A stretch of 64,000 nt of DNA from JABDMH01 sp965222645. Lineage in GTDB: Bacteria; Bacteroidota; Bacteroidia; Chitinophagales; Saprospiraceae. The notes beneath the pieces were generated by a model. It saw only the letters and a list, made by a program, of their open reading frames with translations. It made no database searches and had not been told where the DNA came from. Where the stretch lies: assembly GCA_965222645.1 (NCBI GenBank), contig OZ244968.1:3658001-3722000 (forward strand). Reading direction: 5' to 3'. Below are positions 53,428 through 63,815 of the stretch, one piece after another (the stretch's first letter is position 1; each line of letters begins with the position of its first letter). Position numbers and translations under genes: made by a program.

Positions 53428-54894
53428 TCAAAATTTCAAAAGTTTAATTTCTCTTTCGATCTCATCAAATCCGCCTTTATCCTTGCTGAGAATATCTATG
53501 GCCACCACAATCGCTATTGCTCCGAAGACCGGGACACTTGCTTTGTCAGAGTCGAGAAAGTTATTTAGCAGCCCATGAGTAAAATAGGTCACCAGAGCCA
53601 AAGTAGTAAAAAGGAGGGTATGCCGCAGCTGACCGGGAGGGAGACGATTGTATGCCCGAAAGGCCGTATAAAAAACACATACTACCAAAAACAGCACGGT
53701 GAGTAGACCGGGAAATCCCGACTCTGCCAGTGGTCCCAGGTATTCGCTGTGGGCATTACCGACATCTCCAAAATTAGTGCTTATCACTGTGAGATCCCTG
53801 GATCGCTGATACGGAGCGTATTCAAACATATAAGTCCCCGGACCAAAACCAAAAATGGGTTTCACTTTAGACATCCTAAAGACGGAATTCCAGCGATTTA
53901 TTCGTTCCAGGTTTGAAGCATCGGTTGTAATGTTGGCAATTGATTCTACATTTTCCACAAGGTTATCAGATGAATCGGTCCTGTTTTTTTCAAGTTGAAT
54001 CATCACGTTATCCAGAATGAAGAAAAGGGCCAGGCATCCTGCAAATCCCATGGCGAGAAGCAGTTTGAGATTAATTTTGAGTTTCATTAATACCCATACA
54101 CCCAAGGCCGCAAAAACACTTAGAAGTGCTGCCCTTGAGTATGTATAAATCAATGTGGAAAGTAGTAAAAAAAGGAAGACAGCCCCAAGGGTTCTGATTT
54201 CCCAGTTTTGTCGTGATTTTACTACGAAACCAACTAAAATTGGTATAAAGAAAGCAACAACTGCTCCATACTGCGTGTGGTCACGATAAAAGGGCTCCAT
54301 AACCCAATGCGCCGAAGCTGATTCGAAGCCATAGCCGGCATGCCTGATTGTGGTGTATACCACAACTCCCATAAACGGAATTAAGTAGAGAAAGATAAAA
54401 TACCGGATATTTTTGGGTTTGAGAAAAATCGTTGCACCTCCATAGAAAATTGGAATAATATACCAGACTCTTGAAATAAGAAACTTGATAGATATTAATC
54501 GATCAACGCTCGTTATTGAAGTAATAAGTATCCAGGCCATATATATGATCATGGCAATGGAGACCGGGTGCCTTAGAATTTTATCGGGAAATATTCTTTT
54601 GTATAAATAGCCCAATAGAAATAGAATAGTAAGGCCAAATAAAAGAGGTTCGGTAGGAATGTAAAGAGAGACCGTTCCCCTGCCAATTTCTTCCAGATTT
54701 ATCGAAAGGGGGGTGAGAGCTACAATTAGAAACAGGATGTATCTCGGTTTGTAAAATGAAAAAATCAAAATGGCTAATATCAATGGAACGGCTGCTACTA
54801 TCCATTGTTGTCGCACAAAAGCAATTATGAGAAGGACCAGAAAGCAATAACTGCTAATCGTAACCCAGTCGGTTGCTCTTGTTTTTCTGATCAT
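53428..54894 (-). CDS. O-antigen ligase / Wzy-like polymerase
   Basis: 488 residues, about 11 membrane segments. The large external loop includes YRDHTQYGAVVAFFIP and, further on, STLIYTYSRAALLSVFAALGVWV (the Wzy_C signature RaaLl) and FGFGPGTYMFEYAPYQR then NAHSEYLGPLAESGFPG (the H-x3-L-x3-E/G region). It polymerises or ligates surface polysaccharide at the outer face of the inner membrane. Upstream on the same strand come the Wzz-like and flippase genes. Confidence 0.9.
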   Translation of the reverse strand: MIRKTRATDWVTISSYCFLVLLIIAFVRQQWIVAAVPLILAILIFSFYKPRYILFLIVALTPLSINLEEIGRGTVSLYIPTEPLLFGLTILFLLGYLYKRIFPDKILRHPVSIAMIIYMAWILITSITSVDRLISIKFLISRVWYIIPIFYGGATIFLKPKNIRYFIFLYLIPFMGVVVYTTIRHAGYGFESASAHWVMEPFYRDHTQYGAVVAFFIPILVGFVVKSRQNWEIRTLGAVFLFLLLSTLIYTYSRAALLSVFAALGVWVLMKLKINLKLLLAMGFAGCLALFFILDNVMIQLEKNRTDSSDNLVENVESIANITTDASNLERINRWNSVFRMSKVKPIFGFGPGTYMFEYAPYQRSRDLTVISTNFGDVGNAHSEYLGPLAESGFPGLLTVLFLVVCVFYTAFRAYNRLPPGQLRHTLLFTTLALVTYFTHGLLNNFLDSDKASVPVFGAIAIVVAIDILSKDKGGFDEIEREIKLLKF

Positions 54895-54945
54895 TTTATA
54901 TGCGGCAAAGCAGGCTGGCGAATATTCCTATCACAGTAAACCTGA

Positions 54946-55944
54946 TCATCTTGTCTTAAATAATATATGCCGGTTTTCTTTCAGAATCAAACCGATCAAA
55001 GCGAAGAGCATAACTGAAAAAAGGGCACCTGCGACAACTATCCAGCGGACCGGATACGCTTTTTTGTCAGATGGAACTGCGTGATCTACCACAAATTTTT
55101 GGGGTATATTTATTCCTGCATCCGCAATAAACTGATTGCGATAACTATTTGATTTCATTATTTGGTCCGTCAGAATATCCCTCCTCCTTTTTAATGCATC
55201 ATACTCATCTCCAAATTCCTTGTTGATATCCAATTGCTCCCGTAAACTATTTACTGCTCCCCGATCACTATTGCGTAGAGCCTCTCCATAAGCCTGGTAC
55301 AATCCGCCCCGTTCTATCTCTCCTACAACCCCTTGTTCTTGCAGCTTGTCTAACTGTGCTGAAAGATTTTCAAAATCGATCTGAAGTCTTTTCTGCTCTT
55401 CATCAATCATAGATAATGAGGTCTTGGCACGGTCCCGTATCATTCTATTTTTTACACTGTCTGTAAATTCAGAAATGCTATTTGCAATCTCGGCAGCTTT
55501 TGTACGATCGACATCGAGGACACTGATCTCAATACTATTGTACTTGGTCCGTTTGGCTGACACATTGCTATTGTATTTCTGTCGTATTTTTGATCTCGAA
55601 TATTTATCGTCTCGATTTATGTCGTAATGATTGTACAAATTATTTTTTGTAATAACCAGATCTTGCAATTCTTCTGATTCAATTATTTGCAACAACTGCT
55701 CCGCCTCTTCTTCTTCTCCAAAATCAGAAATATTGCCACGCCTCACACCCTGATCATTAAGTGTAAGAGAATTTATCCGTGCGGGAAAAATAACTACTTC
55801 AGATCGGAAGTATTCAGTGAGGAGACCGGATATAATTGAGGCAAAAATGACAGTAATAATAGCCAAAGTGCCAAGAAATTTTCGCTCTCTGTAAATCAGT
55901 GAAAATAAAGCAGCAATACTTAAATCCGGATGCTGTTTTGTCAT
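54946..55944 (-). CDS. Wzz-like chain-length / polysaccharide export protein
   Basis: 332 residues with one membrane helix at each end (LAIITVIFASIISGLLTEYF near 28; WIVVAGALFSVMLFALIGLIL near 305). The periplasmic middle (~55-290) is helical with coiled-coil segments (KTSLSMIDEEQKRLQIDFE; LSAQLDKLQEQ). There is no tyrosine-kinase domain. This topology fits Wzz/LPS chain-length regulators. It lies between the flippase and the ligase/polymerase gene. Confidence 0.88.
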   Translation of the reverse strand: MTKQHPDLSIAALFSLIYRERKFLGTLAIITVIFASIISGLLTEYFRSEVVIFPARINSLTLNDQGVRRGNISDFGEEEEAEQLLQIIESEELQDLVITKNNLYNHYDINRDDKYSRSKIRQKYNSNVSAKRTKYNSIEISVLDVDRTKAAEIANSISEFTDSVKNRMIRDRAKTSLSMIDEEQKRLQIDFENLSAQLDKLQEQGVVGEIERGGLYQAYGEALRNSDRGAVNSLREQLDINKEFGDEYDALKRRRDILTDQIMKSNSYRNQFIADAGINIPQKFVVDHAVPSDKKAYPVRWIVVAGALFSVMLFALIGLILKENRHILFKTR

Positions 55945-56001
55945 GGCCCCAAGATAAGAATATGTATATAAACTAGAATAGTCCCCCCGGAATCGGCGTC
56001 C

Positions 56002-57456
56002 TCAATCATGAGCGCCTCCATCTTCAAGCCAAAGCCAATCTAGTTTTACCAGACCTAGGGCAAAGGCTATCACGGCAGAAGCTAAAGACACCAGGACTAA
56101 TTGCGATGGAAAGTTTATACGAAGACGACCAATCAACACACAAAGAAGAAATGTAAGGGCACAGAAAAAGAGGATTTTCACCCAATCCAAATAGACCGGT
56201 GAAATATGAATTCGCTTATAGGCAATGATTGTCAAGGCAACTCCTGTACCTACCTGGGTGACAACAGTAGACAGAGCTGCACCCCATGCGTGCCATAATG
56301 GGATAAGTAGAAAATTGAGGATGACATTCAGGAGAAAGCTGGCCACAAAAATCTTGTTCATAGGCCATAGGCTTTCATGTGCAGTCAGAAGGGTGCCGTA
56401 GATATAACTGATTGCTATACCTAGGTAGCTCACGAGCAAGACCTGGTAGACCTCAGCCCAATAAATCGTAGCATCATCATATAAGAGCTCCATAATTGGT
56501 GTGTGGAAAATCCATGAGATACTCACAATGACGATTGCCACAATGAGTAAGACATTTCCCGCGGTACTTATCAATTGTGTCAGAGCAAAATCATCTTTCT
56601 TTTTGATCAGCTTGGCAAACATTGGAAGCAGCAGCCCTGCAAATAGAACTCCTATCATCCCAAAGGCATCGAGGATGCGATAAGAGGCTGCATACACACC
56701 AGCTTCATATTTCCCGTCTTGCAAAAGTCGCTCGATCATCACGGCATCGATACGAGTATACAAAGACATTAAGAATAGGACTATGGCGTAGGGGAAACTC
56801 TTACGTAAAAGAGCCAGACTGAAAGGTCTGCTCATTTGGATTTTCCAAACCTTGACCTCAGTGCACCTCCGCAGGAGAATAAGCGCAATGCCAATAGCGA
56901 TTAAGAATGATATGGTTTGGAAAACAACAAAGAGAATGACGCTAATCTCGATGCTGTCCTGCAACCAGAGTAGGTACCCTATACCCAATATCATGATGGT
57001 CTTATCTGCGACAGAAAGGATGCTATCTAAATGATATAAGCCCAAAGCACTAAACACTGACCGCAAATACATGAGCAAGGCCGCCAGAATCATATTACAC
57101 AAAATAATGGTGATCAAGGGCCAGATAAAATCGCTGTAGCCCATGATGACAGCAGACAAAAGCACGGAAGAGGCAAAAAGGAGGGCAAGCAGCATCTTGG
57201 TGCCCAAAATTTTTGGCACATACTTAGGGATAAGATCTTCAGATTTGCTGAATACACTGTGGTTGAAGTTCTGAATCCCAAAATCATTAAATATCTGAAA
57301 GAGATAGACAAAGTTAAAAAGTGCGAAGTAGAGTCCATATTCTGAAGCCCCAACCGCGTTTTGCACTTCTCGATCAATCCCAAAGATAAACAGTGGCTTA
57401 ATCAAAAGATTGAGACCCATCACCAAAGCAAGATTGGATATGAAAATCCTTTTCAT
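56002..57456 (-). CDS. Polysaccharide flippase (Wzx/MVF fold)
   Basis: 484 residues, about 12-14 membrane segments. The N-terminus (KRIFISNLALVMGLNLLIKP) and FQIFNDFGIQNFNHSVFS match the Polysacc_synt family, and RIDAVMIERLL is the usual signature in TM7-8. It would flip undecaprenyl-linked units across the inner membrane for the Wzy-like enzyme downstream. It begins a three-gene cluster with Wzz-like and Wzy-like genes. Confidence 0.9.
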   Translation of the reverse strand: MKRIFISNLALVMGLNLLIKPLFIFGIDREVQNAVGASEYGLYFALFNFVYLFQIFNDFGIQNFNHSVFSKSEDLIPKYVPKILGTKMLLALLFASSVLLSAVIMGYSDFIWPLITIILCNMILAALLMYLRSVFSALGLYHLDSILSVADKTIMILGIGYLLWLQDSIEISVILFVVFQTISFLIAIGIALILLRRCTEVKVWKIQMSRPFSLALLRKSFPYAIVLFLMSLYTRIDAVMIERLLQDGKYEAGVYAASYRILDAFGMIGVLFAGLLLPMFAKLIKKKDDFALTQLISTAGNVLLIVAIVIVSISWIFHTPIMELLYDDATIYWAEVYQVLLVSYLGIAISYIYGTLLTAHESLWPMNKIFVASFLLNVILNFLLIPLWHAWGAALSTVVTQVGTGVALTIIAYKRIHISPVYLDWVKILFFCALTFLLCVLIGRLRINFPSQLVLVSLASAVIAFALGLVKLDWLWLEDGGAHD

Positions 57457-57752
57457 TGGAGATTAAAACGCACTTTCAACAATATTTGCCAAGATAAAAT
57501 GATGCAAAGGAACTTCATTTTTAATAAATTGCTGGGGAAAGAAGATCGCAAGTAATATATCGCTTACCTGAATCGTCGCATAGTATCTTACACATCGCGG
57601 ACACACACAAAGCTCAAGTAAAGTTTTCAGGGCGATTGCCAAATGTCTTAAACAGTTGACAAAATTATCTATTAAGACCGGTAATGATTTTTACTCCGTA
57701 GAGTCTCGTGGAGACTAATAGCAGTTGTTGTAATTCAGAAAAAAATCGCTAA

Positions 57753-58694
57753 ATGCAAAAAAACCAATCTAATTTACGGACCGCCCTCTGGATTTTGGGC
57801 GTTCTGTTATTTCTCGCCGTAATCGCTGCAGTCTATTTTTGGAAGAAAACCATCGATTATGAGGAGCAAACCATCCAGCTGAATGAGGACATAGAAAATC
57901 TGGACGATAGGAAGGCAGGGTTGGAAGACACCATAGAGATTCTGGAAAGTGATTACGATACAAAGATTACCGAAAATGAAGCCCTAAGCCAGCGCTTGCA
58001 AATAAGAGTAAAGGAGGTGAGTGACCTGCAAAATCGAATTAAAAGAGTGCAGGCTCAATTAGCTAAAAGCGAGAAGACCAATGAAGAGATCACTCAAAGA
58101 CTGGAGCAACTCGACACACTGAAAAACTCGTTGGAAGAAGATATTGCCACTCTGCTGAGCGAAAATGATGAACTCAGGGCATTGAATAACGAGATTGCAA
58201 CGGAGCTTACAGAAACCAAAGAGGAAGTGATGGGACTGAGCAGTGACGTACAGATTTTAAATACGAAAAATGATGCCCTGGTATCCAGGCTCTCTCAAAT
58301 TGCACCAGCGGGATTTGTTGCCGAAAATTTTAAGGTCACTGCAGTGAAGCGAAACGATAAGGTCACTGCGCGTGCCGGAAGGGCACGAGAAATCAAGGTG
58401 AATTTCGATATCGATGATGTGCCAGCTGAATATCAAAGAGAGGAGGAACTTTATCTTGTGATCACGACTTTTGATGGAAATCCGGTTGATGAGATTTTCA
58501 CAAGAAATGTGAAAATCGACTCCCCGACACCTATTAATGTAGCTGCAGCCGATGTGCAGCAGATTACCTTGCAAGCGAGACAGAGCGTCGAAATGTCATT
58601 TGCACCAGACCGGAAATTTAAGGGAGGACTGTACAATGTGCTCGTGTATGCCGATCACGGATTCCTAGGCGCTTCAAGTTTCGAGTTGCAATAA
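57753..58694 (+). CDS. Membrane-anchored coiled-coil protein
   Basis: 313 residues. One membrane helix (LRTALWILGVLLFLAVIAAVYFW, ~8-30), then a long coiled coil (~35-190) of Glu/Leu-rich heptads (TIQLNEDIENLDDRKAGLED; LEEDIATLLSENDELRALNN), then a C-terminal beta-sandwich-like domain (~200-313, VKVNFDIDDVP-type strands, PDRKFKGGLYNVLVYADHG). The family is widespread in Bacteroidota with no assigned role. It lies divergent from the flippase and convergent with an SDR. Confidence 0.75.
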   Translation: MQKNQSNLRTALWILGVLLFLAVIAAVYFWKKTIDYEEQTIQLNEDIENLDDRKAGLEDTIEILESDYDTKITENEALSQRLQIRVKEVSDLQNRIKRVQAQLAKSEKTNEEITQRLEQLDTLKNSLEEDIATLLSENDELRALNNEIATELTETKEEVMGLSSDVQILNTKNDALVSRLSQIAPAGFVAENFKVTAVKRNDKVTARAGRAREIKVNFDIDDVPAEYQREEELYLVITTFDGNPVDEIFTRNVKIDSPTPINVAAADVQQITLQARQSVEMSFAPDRKFKGGLYNVLVYADHGFLGASSFELQ

Positions 58695-58721
58695 TCCGGG
58701 GGCCATGTCAGCGGTCATTCC

Positions 58722-59438
58722 TTATGGGTTGCGAGGGATGGAAGGTCTTACCTCCACTTTGCTGGGCAATGTCCGTGCTGGCATTTTGAGTAGATCTATT
58801 ACGATCTGGCCGACGTCTTCCGGTTGAATTTTCCAACTATCAGCCTCACCCGGGGTTCTGTTGTTAAAATGGGTTGAAACCGAGCCTGGCATAATCGTAC
58901 TTACCTTGATTCCCCGGTGACGTACATCGAGCATCACAGCCTGAGTGAATCCCACCAACCCAAACTTACTGGCATTGTAGGCAGATCCTGTTGCAAAGAA
59001 ATTAGTGCCTGCTAAACTGGCAATAGTAATAATATAACCCTTGCTGTCAGTGAGAGGTGCCAGTGCTGCCTTTACACTATTAAAAACACCTGTGAGATTG
59101 ATATCAATTACATCGTGCCATTGCTGCTCAGTCATCTGATCTATCGGAGCAAAGTGACCGACACCTGCATTCGCAATTAATACATCAAGCCCGCCAAAGG
59201 TGCTGATCGCTTTTTGTACGCTATCCACCTGAGCCGACATATTGCGCACGTCTGCCACTACAGCTTCCACCTTTGGGCTTATTCCTCCCAGACGACTCAT
59301 GGCACTGTCGAGATGAGCGGCGTTTCTTGCCGTGATCACTACGTTCATCTCTGCTTTAAGCATGGCTTCCGCTATTGCAAGGCCGATGCCCTTACTGCCT
59401 CCTGTGATAAGGGCTGTTTTGTTACTTAAGTTTTTCAT
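58722..59438 (-). CDS. SDR family oxidoreductase (FabG-like)
   Basis: 238 residues, classical SDR: TGGSKGIGLAIAE at ~12-24, DVLIANAGVG near 85, catalytic Ser in IITIASLAG, and Tyr/Lys in SAYNASKFG. Arg37 in ITARNAAHL suggests NADP(H). The substrate is not predictable: FabG-type 3-oxoacyl or sugar/steroid reductase. It lies 100 bases beyond the MFS transporter gene, with a terminator between them. Confidence 0.88.
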   Translation of the reverse strand: MKNLSNKTALITGGSKGIGLAIAEAMLKAEMNVVITARNAAHLDSAMSRLGGISPKVEAVVADVRNMSAQVDSVQKAISTFGGLDVLIANAGVGHFAPIDQMTEQQWHDVIDINLTGVFNSVKAALAPLTDSKGYIITIASLAGTNFFATGSAYNASKFGLVGFTQAVMLDVRHRGIKVSTIMPGSVSTHFNNRTPGEADSWKIQPEDVGQIVIDLLKMPARTLPSKVEVRPSIPRNP

Positions 59439-59478
59439 CTCTATGCCTTTTAGTAAACTCTATTTACATGGTTTATAA

Positions 59479-59507
59479 AAAACCCGGACGATTATAGCCC
59501 GGGTTTT
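59479..59507 (-). terminator. Rho-independent terminator after the MFS gene
   Basis: AAAACCCGG (59479-59487) pairs with CCGGGTTTT (59499-59507), nine perfect pairs with an 11-base loop. On the minus strand it is followed by a T-run, and it lies 32 bases after the stop of the MFS gene (59539). The flanking T-run on the plus side makes it potentially bidirectional. Confidence 0.75.
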
Positions 59508-59538
59508 AAAAGATTCTTTTCTAATTCTCCAGACATGC

Positions 59539-61062
59539 CTAATGCCCGATATCGACCTGTCTATAGCCTCCCTTTCTTCTGAAATATACCATCAGCCCCA
59601 AGTAACAAATCAACATAATTATTGGGAAAAGAGCAACTGTCGACAATGCACTTTTCTTCGCTGTGTTCTGGATCCCTCCTATTATTTCTTTATCTGTATC
59701 CGGTGCAGAATCCAGTTTTCCCAGGTCGAGCCCTTTATAAGTGCCAAAGACACTCTTCTTATCGACAGTGACATAGTCCGAGTGATATGACGTGCTGTTG
59801 CTTTGGTCATAAGCCAGTAATTGCTTGTCTACTTGTTTGTCTTGAAAATTGCCGAGAAAAGGATTTCCCACAATTCCCACTGCAAGCATTCCCACACCGG
59901 CAATTGCATTAAGGGTCAGAGCCCCACCTTTGGGAAATTGCTCAGCCACGATACCCAGCGTAGTGGGCCAGAAGAATGTTTTTCCAACTCCATATAGAGT
60001 AGCGGCAATCAAGATTGCAAAGCCAGTAGCCGAGGAGAGATAAATCAATCCAATAGCTGCCAGTGCGGCACAAACCGCCAGCAATCCCAAGGGAGTGAGG
60101 GCTTTTACGAGTTTTCCCGAAGCAAATAATCTCAAACCAGCCATGATTGCAGAGGTGTAGATCAAGACCCATCCCGCCTGAAGACCGATCGCTGCCATCT
60201 CACTCTCCATCAGACTTGTGATCCAACTATCGACACCAAGTTCGGTGGTTGCCAAAATGGTCATAAGTAGCAGGAGGAAGATGTAAAGTGGCCTCCCCAA
60301 TGACTTTGTATAAAACCAAAAGTACCCAGCTGCACCTACAGCAAGTACGATCTGAACGATATCAGACCAATTAAAAAGTCTACCTAACTCCCGGACGACC
60401 ATGCCCGCAATAATTAAGGCTCCAATCGCTCCAACCTCACTGAGCATCGTCTTATAATCAATACCAGCAGCCACTCGCTCGTTTATGGGAAATCTCTTAT
60501 TTACCAACATGAAAGCATATATAACCGTGGGCAGAAGGATAAGTGCGATTTGTGCTCTCCAGGGCAGACCCGATGCAAGGATCAAAATAATCAGTCCGGC
60601 AAATACCATCCCGGCCGGCCAACCCGCATGAAGAATATTGAGCCATTTCGTTTTGTTTTTATCAAACATGGTAGCTACAACCGGGTTTATATACGCTTCA
60701 ACACATCCGCTTCCCAGGGCAAGGACCAGTGTACCGATATACATTCCAGTGTAGCCCTTAGCCGTAATGATCAGTATGGTAGAGAGTGTGTGGCAGAGGA
60801 GTCCAAACCACATGGCTACCTTATAACCCACCTTGTCAATGATCAGGCTAAATAGAATCAGACTTATAGCCAAAGGCCAAAAACCCACTCCAAAGATTTC
60901 GCCGACTTGAGTTTCAGACAGGCCGAATTCGGGACCCCACTGGTTAGCAGTTAGCACCCGGGCAATAAATCCAAATCCAGTCGCAATAAGGGCGATGAAG
61001 CAACCCCAGAAAAGCCTCATATCGGGAGCTGCATGAGTTGTGTCAGTTACAGTTTGGTTCAT
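59539..61062 (-). CDS. MFS transporter, probable sugar permease
   Basis: 507 residues from ATG 61062 (the frame is open to 61116). Twelve membrane segments with an insert of ~60 residues between TM11 and TM12 (QVDKQLLAYDQSNSTSYHSD). GSGCVEAYINPVVATMF in TM4-5 and LIIDKVGYKVAMWFG after TM2 fit the MFS motif A region. It lies next to xylA on the same strand, which suggests pentose or related sugar uptake; this is inference. Confidence 0.85.
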   Translation of the reverse strand: MNQTVTDTTHAAPDMRLFWGCFIALIATGFGFIARVLTANQWGPEFGLSETQVGEIFGVGFWPLAISLILFSLIIDKVGYKVAMWFGLLCHTLSTILIITAKGYTGMYIGTLVLALGSGCVEAYINPVVATMFDKNKTKWLNILHAGWPAGMVFAGLIILILASGLPWRAQIALILLPTVIYAFMLVNKRFPINERVAAGIDYKTMLSEVGAIGALIIAGMVVRELGRLFNWSDIVQIVLAVGAAGYFWFYTKSLGRPLYIFLLLLMTILATTELGVDSWITSLMESEMAAIGLQAGWVLIYTSAIMAGLRLFASGKLVKALTPLGLLAVCAALAAIGLIYLSSATGFAILIAATLYGVGKTFFWPTTLGIVAEQFPKGGALTLNAIAGVGMLAVGIVGNPFLGNFQDKQVDKQLLAYDQSNSTSYHSDYVTVDKKSVFGTYKGLDLGKLDSAPDTDKEIIGGIQNTAKKSALSTVALFPIIMLICYLGLMVYFRRKGGYRQVDIGH

Positions 61063-61248
61063 CGTTTCAGTTTTTTTTGATAATAGAATGGGAGAAGGGT
61101 GCTTTAAAATTAACAATTCTCCCGATAAAGCAATTTATCCATAAATAGGAAAGATCATGAGCAAAATAGGGCTATGGCAAGTCATTGATCCTTGAGAGAC
61201 ATCAAGTCGCCATCAATAATACTGAGTTCAGACAAGGATGGTTTCCTG

Positions 61249-62577
61249 TCAATAACTGCGATTGATCAGATTCTCAAATAACTCCTGCTTCCCGGACTTC
61301 ATAAGGGGCTCTCCATTTTCAATTGCGAACTCCCTCAAATCTTCGAAGGTGAGTTTTCCACCTTCAAACATCTTTCCGTAACCGTGATCAAAGGAACTGT
61401 ACCTTTCTTGTTTCATAAGTAGAAAGTCTGATTTTCTCCTGATTTTGTCCGCGCTGAGTAAGGCCCTTGCAAACACATCCATTCCCCCGATATGTGCTAA
61501 AAATAAGTCTTCTCTATCTGTGCTGTTCCGGCGGGCCTTGGCATCAAAATTGACACCGCCCGAGCCCAGTCCGCCAGCATCCAGTATCACAAGCATCGCC
61601 TGGGTTAGCTCATAGAGATCAACAGGAAATTGATCCGTGTCCCAGCCGTTTTGATAGTCGCCCCGGTTAGCATCAATGCTTCCCAATAGTCCTGCATCGG
61701 CAGAAACCTGTAACTCGTGTTGAAACGTATGACCGGCGAGCGTTGCGTGATTTACCTCGATATTGAGTTTAAAGTCTTCGTCAAGACCATAACTTCTCAG
61801 AAACCCAACTACTGTCGCAGCATCAAAATCATACTGATGTTTCATGGGCTCCATGGGTTTGGGTTCTATGAGGAATGTGCCCTCAAATCCCTGTTTACGG
61901 GCGTAGTCTTTAGCCATGTGAAGAAACCGGGCCATGTGGTCCAGCTCGCGTTTCATATCTGTGTTGAGCAGGGACATATATCCCTCGCGACCACCCCAAA
62001 AGACATAATTCTCTCCCCCTAATGCGATTGTGGCATCAATGGCATTTTTCACCTGTGTAGCTGCATAACTCAAAACCTGAAAATCGGGATTTGTCGCAGC
62101 ACCGTTCATGTACCTTGGGTTGGAAAAGAGATTTGCCGTACCCCAAAGTAATTTGACTCCCGACTCCTCCTGCTTTTCCTTGGCATAGTCCACAATCATG
62201 TGAAGCCGTCTTTCACTTTCCTTAATGCTTGGACCCTCTTCAATCAAATCAAAATCGTGGAAACAATAATAGGGAATACCCATTTTGGTGATAAATTCGA
62301 AAGCGGCATCCATTTTTTGCTGTGCCCTGGCATCCGGGTCAGGGTAATCCAGCCATGGCATGGGTCTGGTGCCCGGGCCAAAGGGATCTGATAGCACATT
62401 ACAGAGTGTATGCCAGTATGCGACGGCAAATCGAAAATGATTTTCCATGCTTTTGCCGGCTACAATTTGGTTGGAATCATAATAGTGATATGCCAGGGGA
62501 TTGTCAGAGTCCGGGCCCTCATATTCAATTTTGCCAATACTGGGAAAATACTCTACATCGCCATTTACAACTTTCAT
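61249..62577 (-). CDS. xylA: Xylose isomerase
   Basis: 442 residues, full length. It converts D-xylose to D-xylulose with two divalent metals. Catalytic His is in YYCFHDFDL, the metal ligands are in LIEPKPMEPMKHQYDFD, NIEVNHATLAGHTF and SIDANRGDYQNGWDTDQFP, all intact. Long type II xylose isomerase (N-terminal YFPSIGKIEYEGP). Its start follows a ~250-base gap; xylulokinase is not in the window. Confidence 0.96.
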   Translation of the reverse strand: MKVVNGDVEYFPSIGKIEYEGPDSDNPLAYHYYDSNQIVAGKSMENHFRFAVAYWHTLCNVLSDPFGPGTRPMPWLDYPDPDARAQQKMDAAFEFITKMGIPYYCFHDFDLIEEGPSIKESERRLHMIVDYAKEKQEESGVKLLWGTANLFSNPRYMNGAATNPDFQVLSYAATQVKNAIDATIALGGENYVFWGGREGYMSLLNTDMKRELDHMARFLHMAKDYARKQGFEGTFLIEPKPMEPMKHQYDFDAATVVGFLRSYGLDEDFKLNIEVNHATLAGHTFQHELQVSADAGLLGSIDANRGDYQNGWDTDQFPVDLYELTQAMLVILDAGGLGSGGVNFDAKARRNSTDREDLFLAHIGGMDVFARALLSADKIRRKSDFLLMKQERYSSFDHGYGKMFEGGKLTFEDLREFAIENGEPLMKSGKQELFENLINRSY

Positions 62578-62830
62578 AATACCGCCTTTTTTGATGTCTT
62601 ATTAAAAGGAATGTTCAATGAGACTAAAAATAGAAGTTATTTTGAAAATTGATCGCTTACCTTTTGACGCCTCAATGACAAAGAACAATAAGAATACGAT
62701 CAGACTTAGTGACTCGGGGTTACCCGGGAAGGAATAGGGATCACATTTAAATGGGCGGTAATATTGTAGGATCCAGGTAGGATCCTCCTTCATAGACGAA
62801 TCCCATCTGTTGCAGTCCACTGGGGAAGCT

Positions 62831-63496
62831 TCACTTGTTGCAAAATTCAACTGCTTTAATAAGGTCTTCTTCTCGATTTGATTTCAATCCTTCTTTCTTA
62901 ATGAAACTCTTTAGTTCATTTTTTAGCTCCGGAAATATATCAAGGAGTTTCTTGAGATTGCGAACCTGAATGAGTTCGTCATCTTTTTTGAGATAGTGAT
63001 ATGTCAAATCCTTCAGGTCGTACTTGGCGGGTAAAGCAAGTTCGTAAATCAAAGGATTGCCCTTGAGCTCAGGGGGCAAGCCCGACGCGTAAGCTGCAGT
63101 TGTTCTGCCAAGCCCCGTGTCCTGACCTAATCGGTCCACCTTCATTTTTCGATGGGTGAGCAGTGGGATTTTACCCTGATATAAAACTTCGTAGATCTTT
63201 CCGTCAATGGGGATAAAATCTGCAGTTCCGAGCGAGATCTTCAGAATGTCATCACTTATCCGGAAGGGACTTTTAGAATGGCCCAAATCGATCACCATTT
63301 CTTCAGTAATTAAATTATAATTTAGGAGCGCTTCTGTCGGATCTGGATTCCCATCCCTAAAAATTTTCCCCTCCTCAAATTCTGGAAAACGATAGTGCCG
63401 TCCTGGTTCACCCATTTCTTGCTCAGCCAAAAACACTTCCTGGGACTGAAGGGGAATTAGAAAAAGCCAGCTAAAAAAGAATAAAACGTATCTCAT
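62831..63496 (-). CDS. Exported protein of unknown function
   Basis: 221 residues from ATG 63496; the frame is open to 63577, but this ATG gives a clean signal peptide (RYVLFFFSWLFLIPLQSQ). The middle is beta-rich (ISDDILKISLGTADFIPIDG), the end helical (NLKKLLDIFPELKNELKSFIKKEGL), a pattern repeated in many Bacteroidota secreted proteins without known function. It is divergent from the oxidoreductase at 63816 and co-oriented with xylA. Confidence 0.75.
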   Translation of the reverse strand: MRYVLFFFSWLFLIPLQSQEVFLAEQEMGEPGRHYRFPEFEEGKIFRDGNPDPTEALLNYNLITEEMVIDLGHSKSPFRISDDILKISLGTADFIPIDGKIYEVLYQGKIPLLTHRKMKVDRLGQDTGLGRTTAAYASGLPPELKGNPLIYELALPAKYDLKDLTYHYLKKDDELIQVRNLKKLLDIFPELKNELKSFIKKEGLKSNREEDLIKAVEFCNK

Positions 63497-63815
63497 TTTG
63501 ATGTTGTTTTGCTTGAGGAGTAAGATCATGGTGCAGATTTGAAGGTTTCTTTTTGCTACCCAAAAAACGTTTGGCATGATGAGTTTAGTTCCCTCGCTGT
63601 TTACTTGTATAGTAAAACTATAGTTTGAAAATTGATTTGGAAATCCAAATTATCACCGAAGAAACAGCGGCCAAAGATAGCTACATCAGGACCGAAAGTC
63701 AGCACGAACAGTAAGGGGATATCCGGTAGAAATATTAGTAAATAATCCTTATCATAGTGGTCCTTTTTCACTTTGGGATTTTCAGCAATCCCTTTTTTAA
63801 GAAAATTTTTAACAC

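Noticed and set aside
62602..62850. 82-codon minus-strand frame upstream of xylA
   Set aside because: Overlaps the exported protein gene and the xylA leader, has no motif and an odd composition; not supported as a gene.
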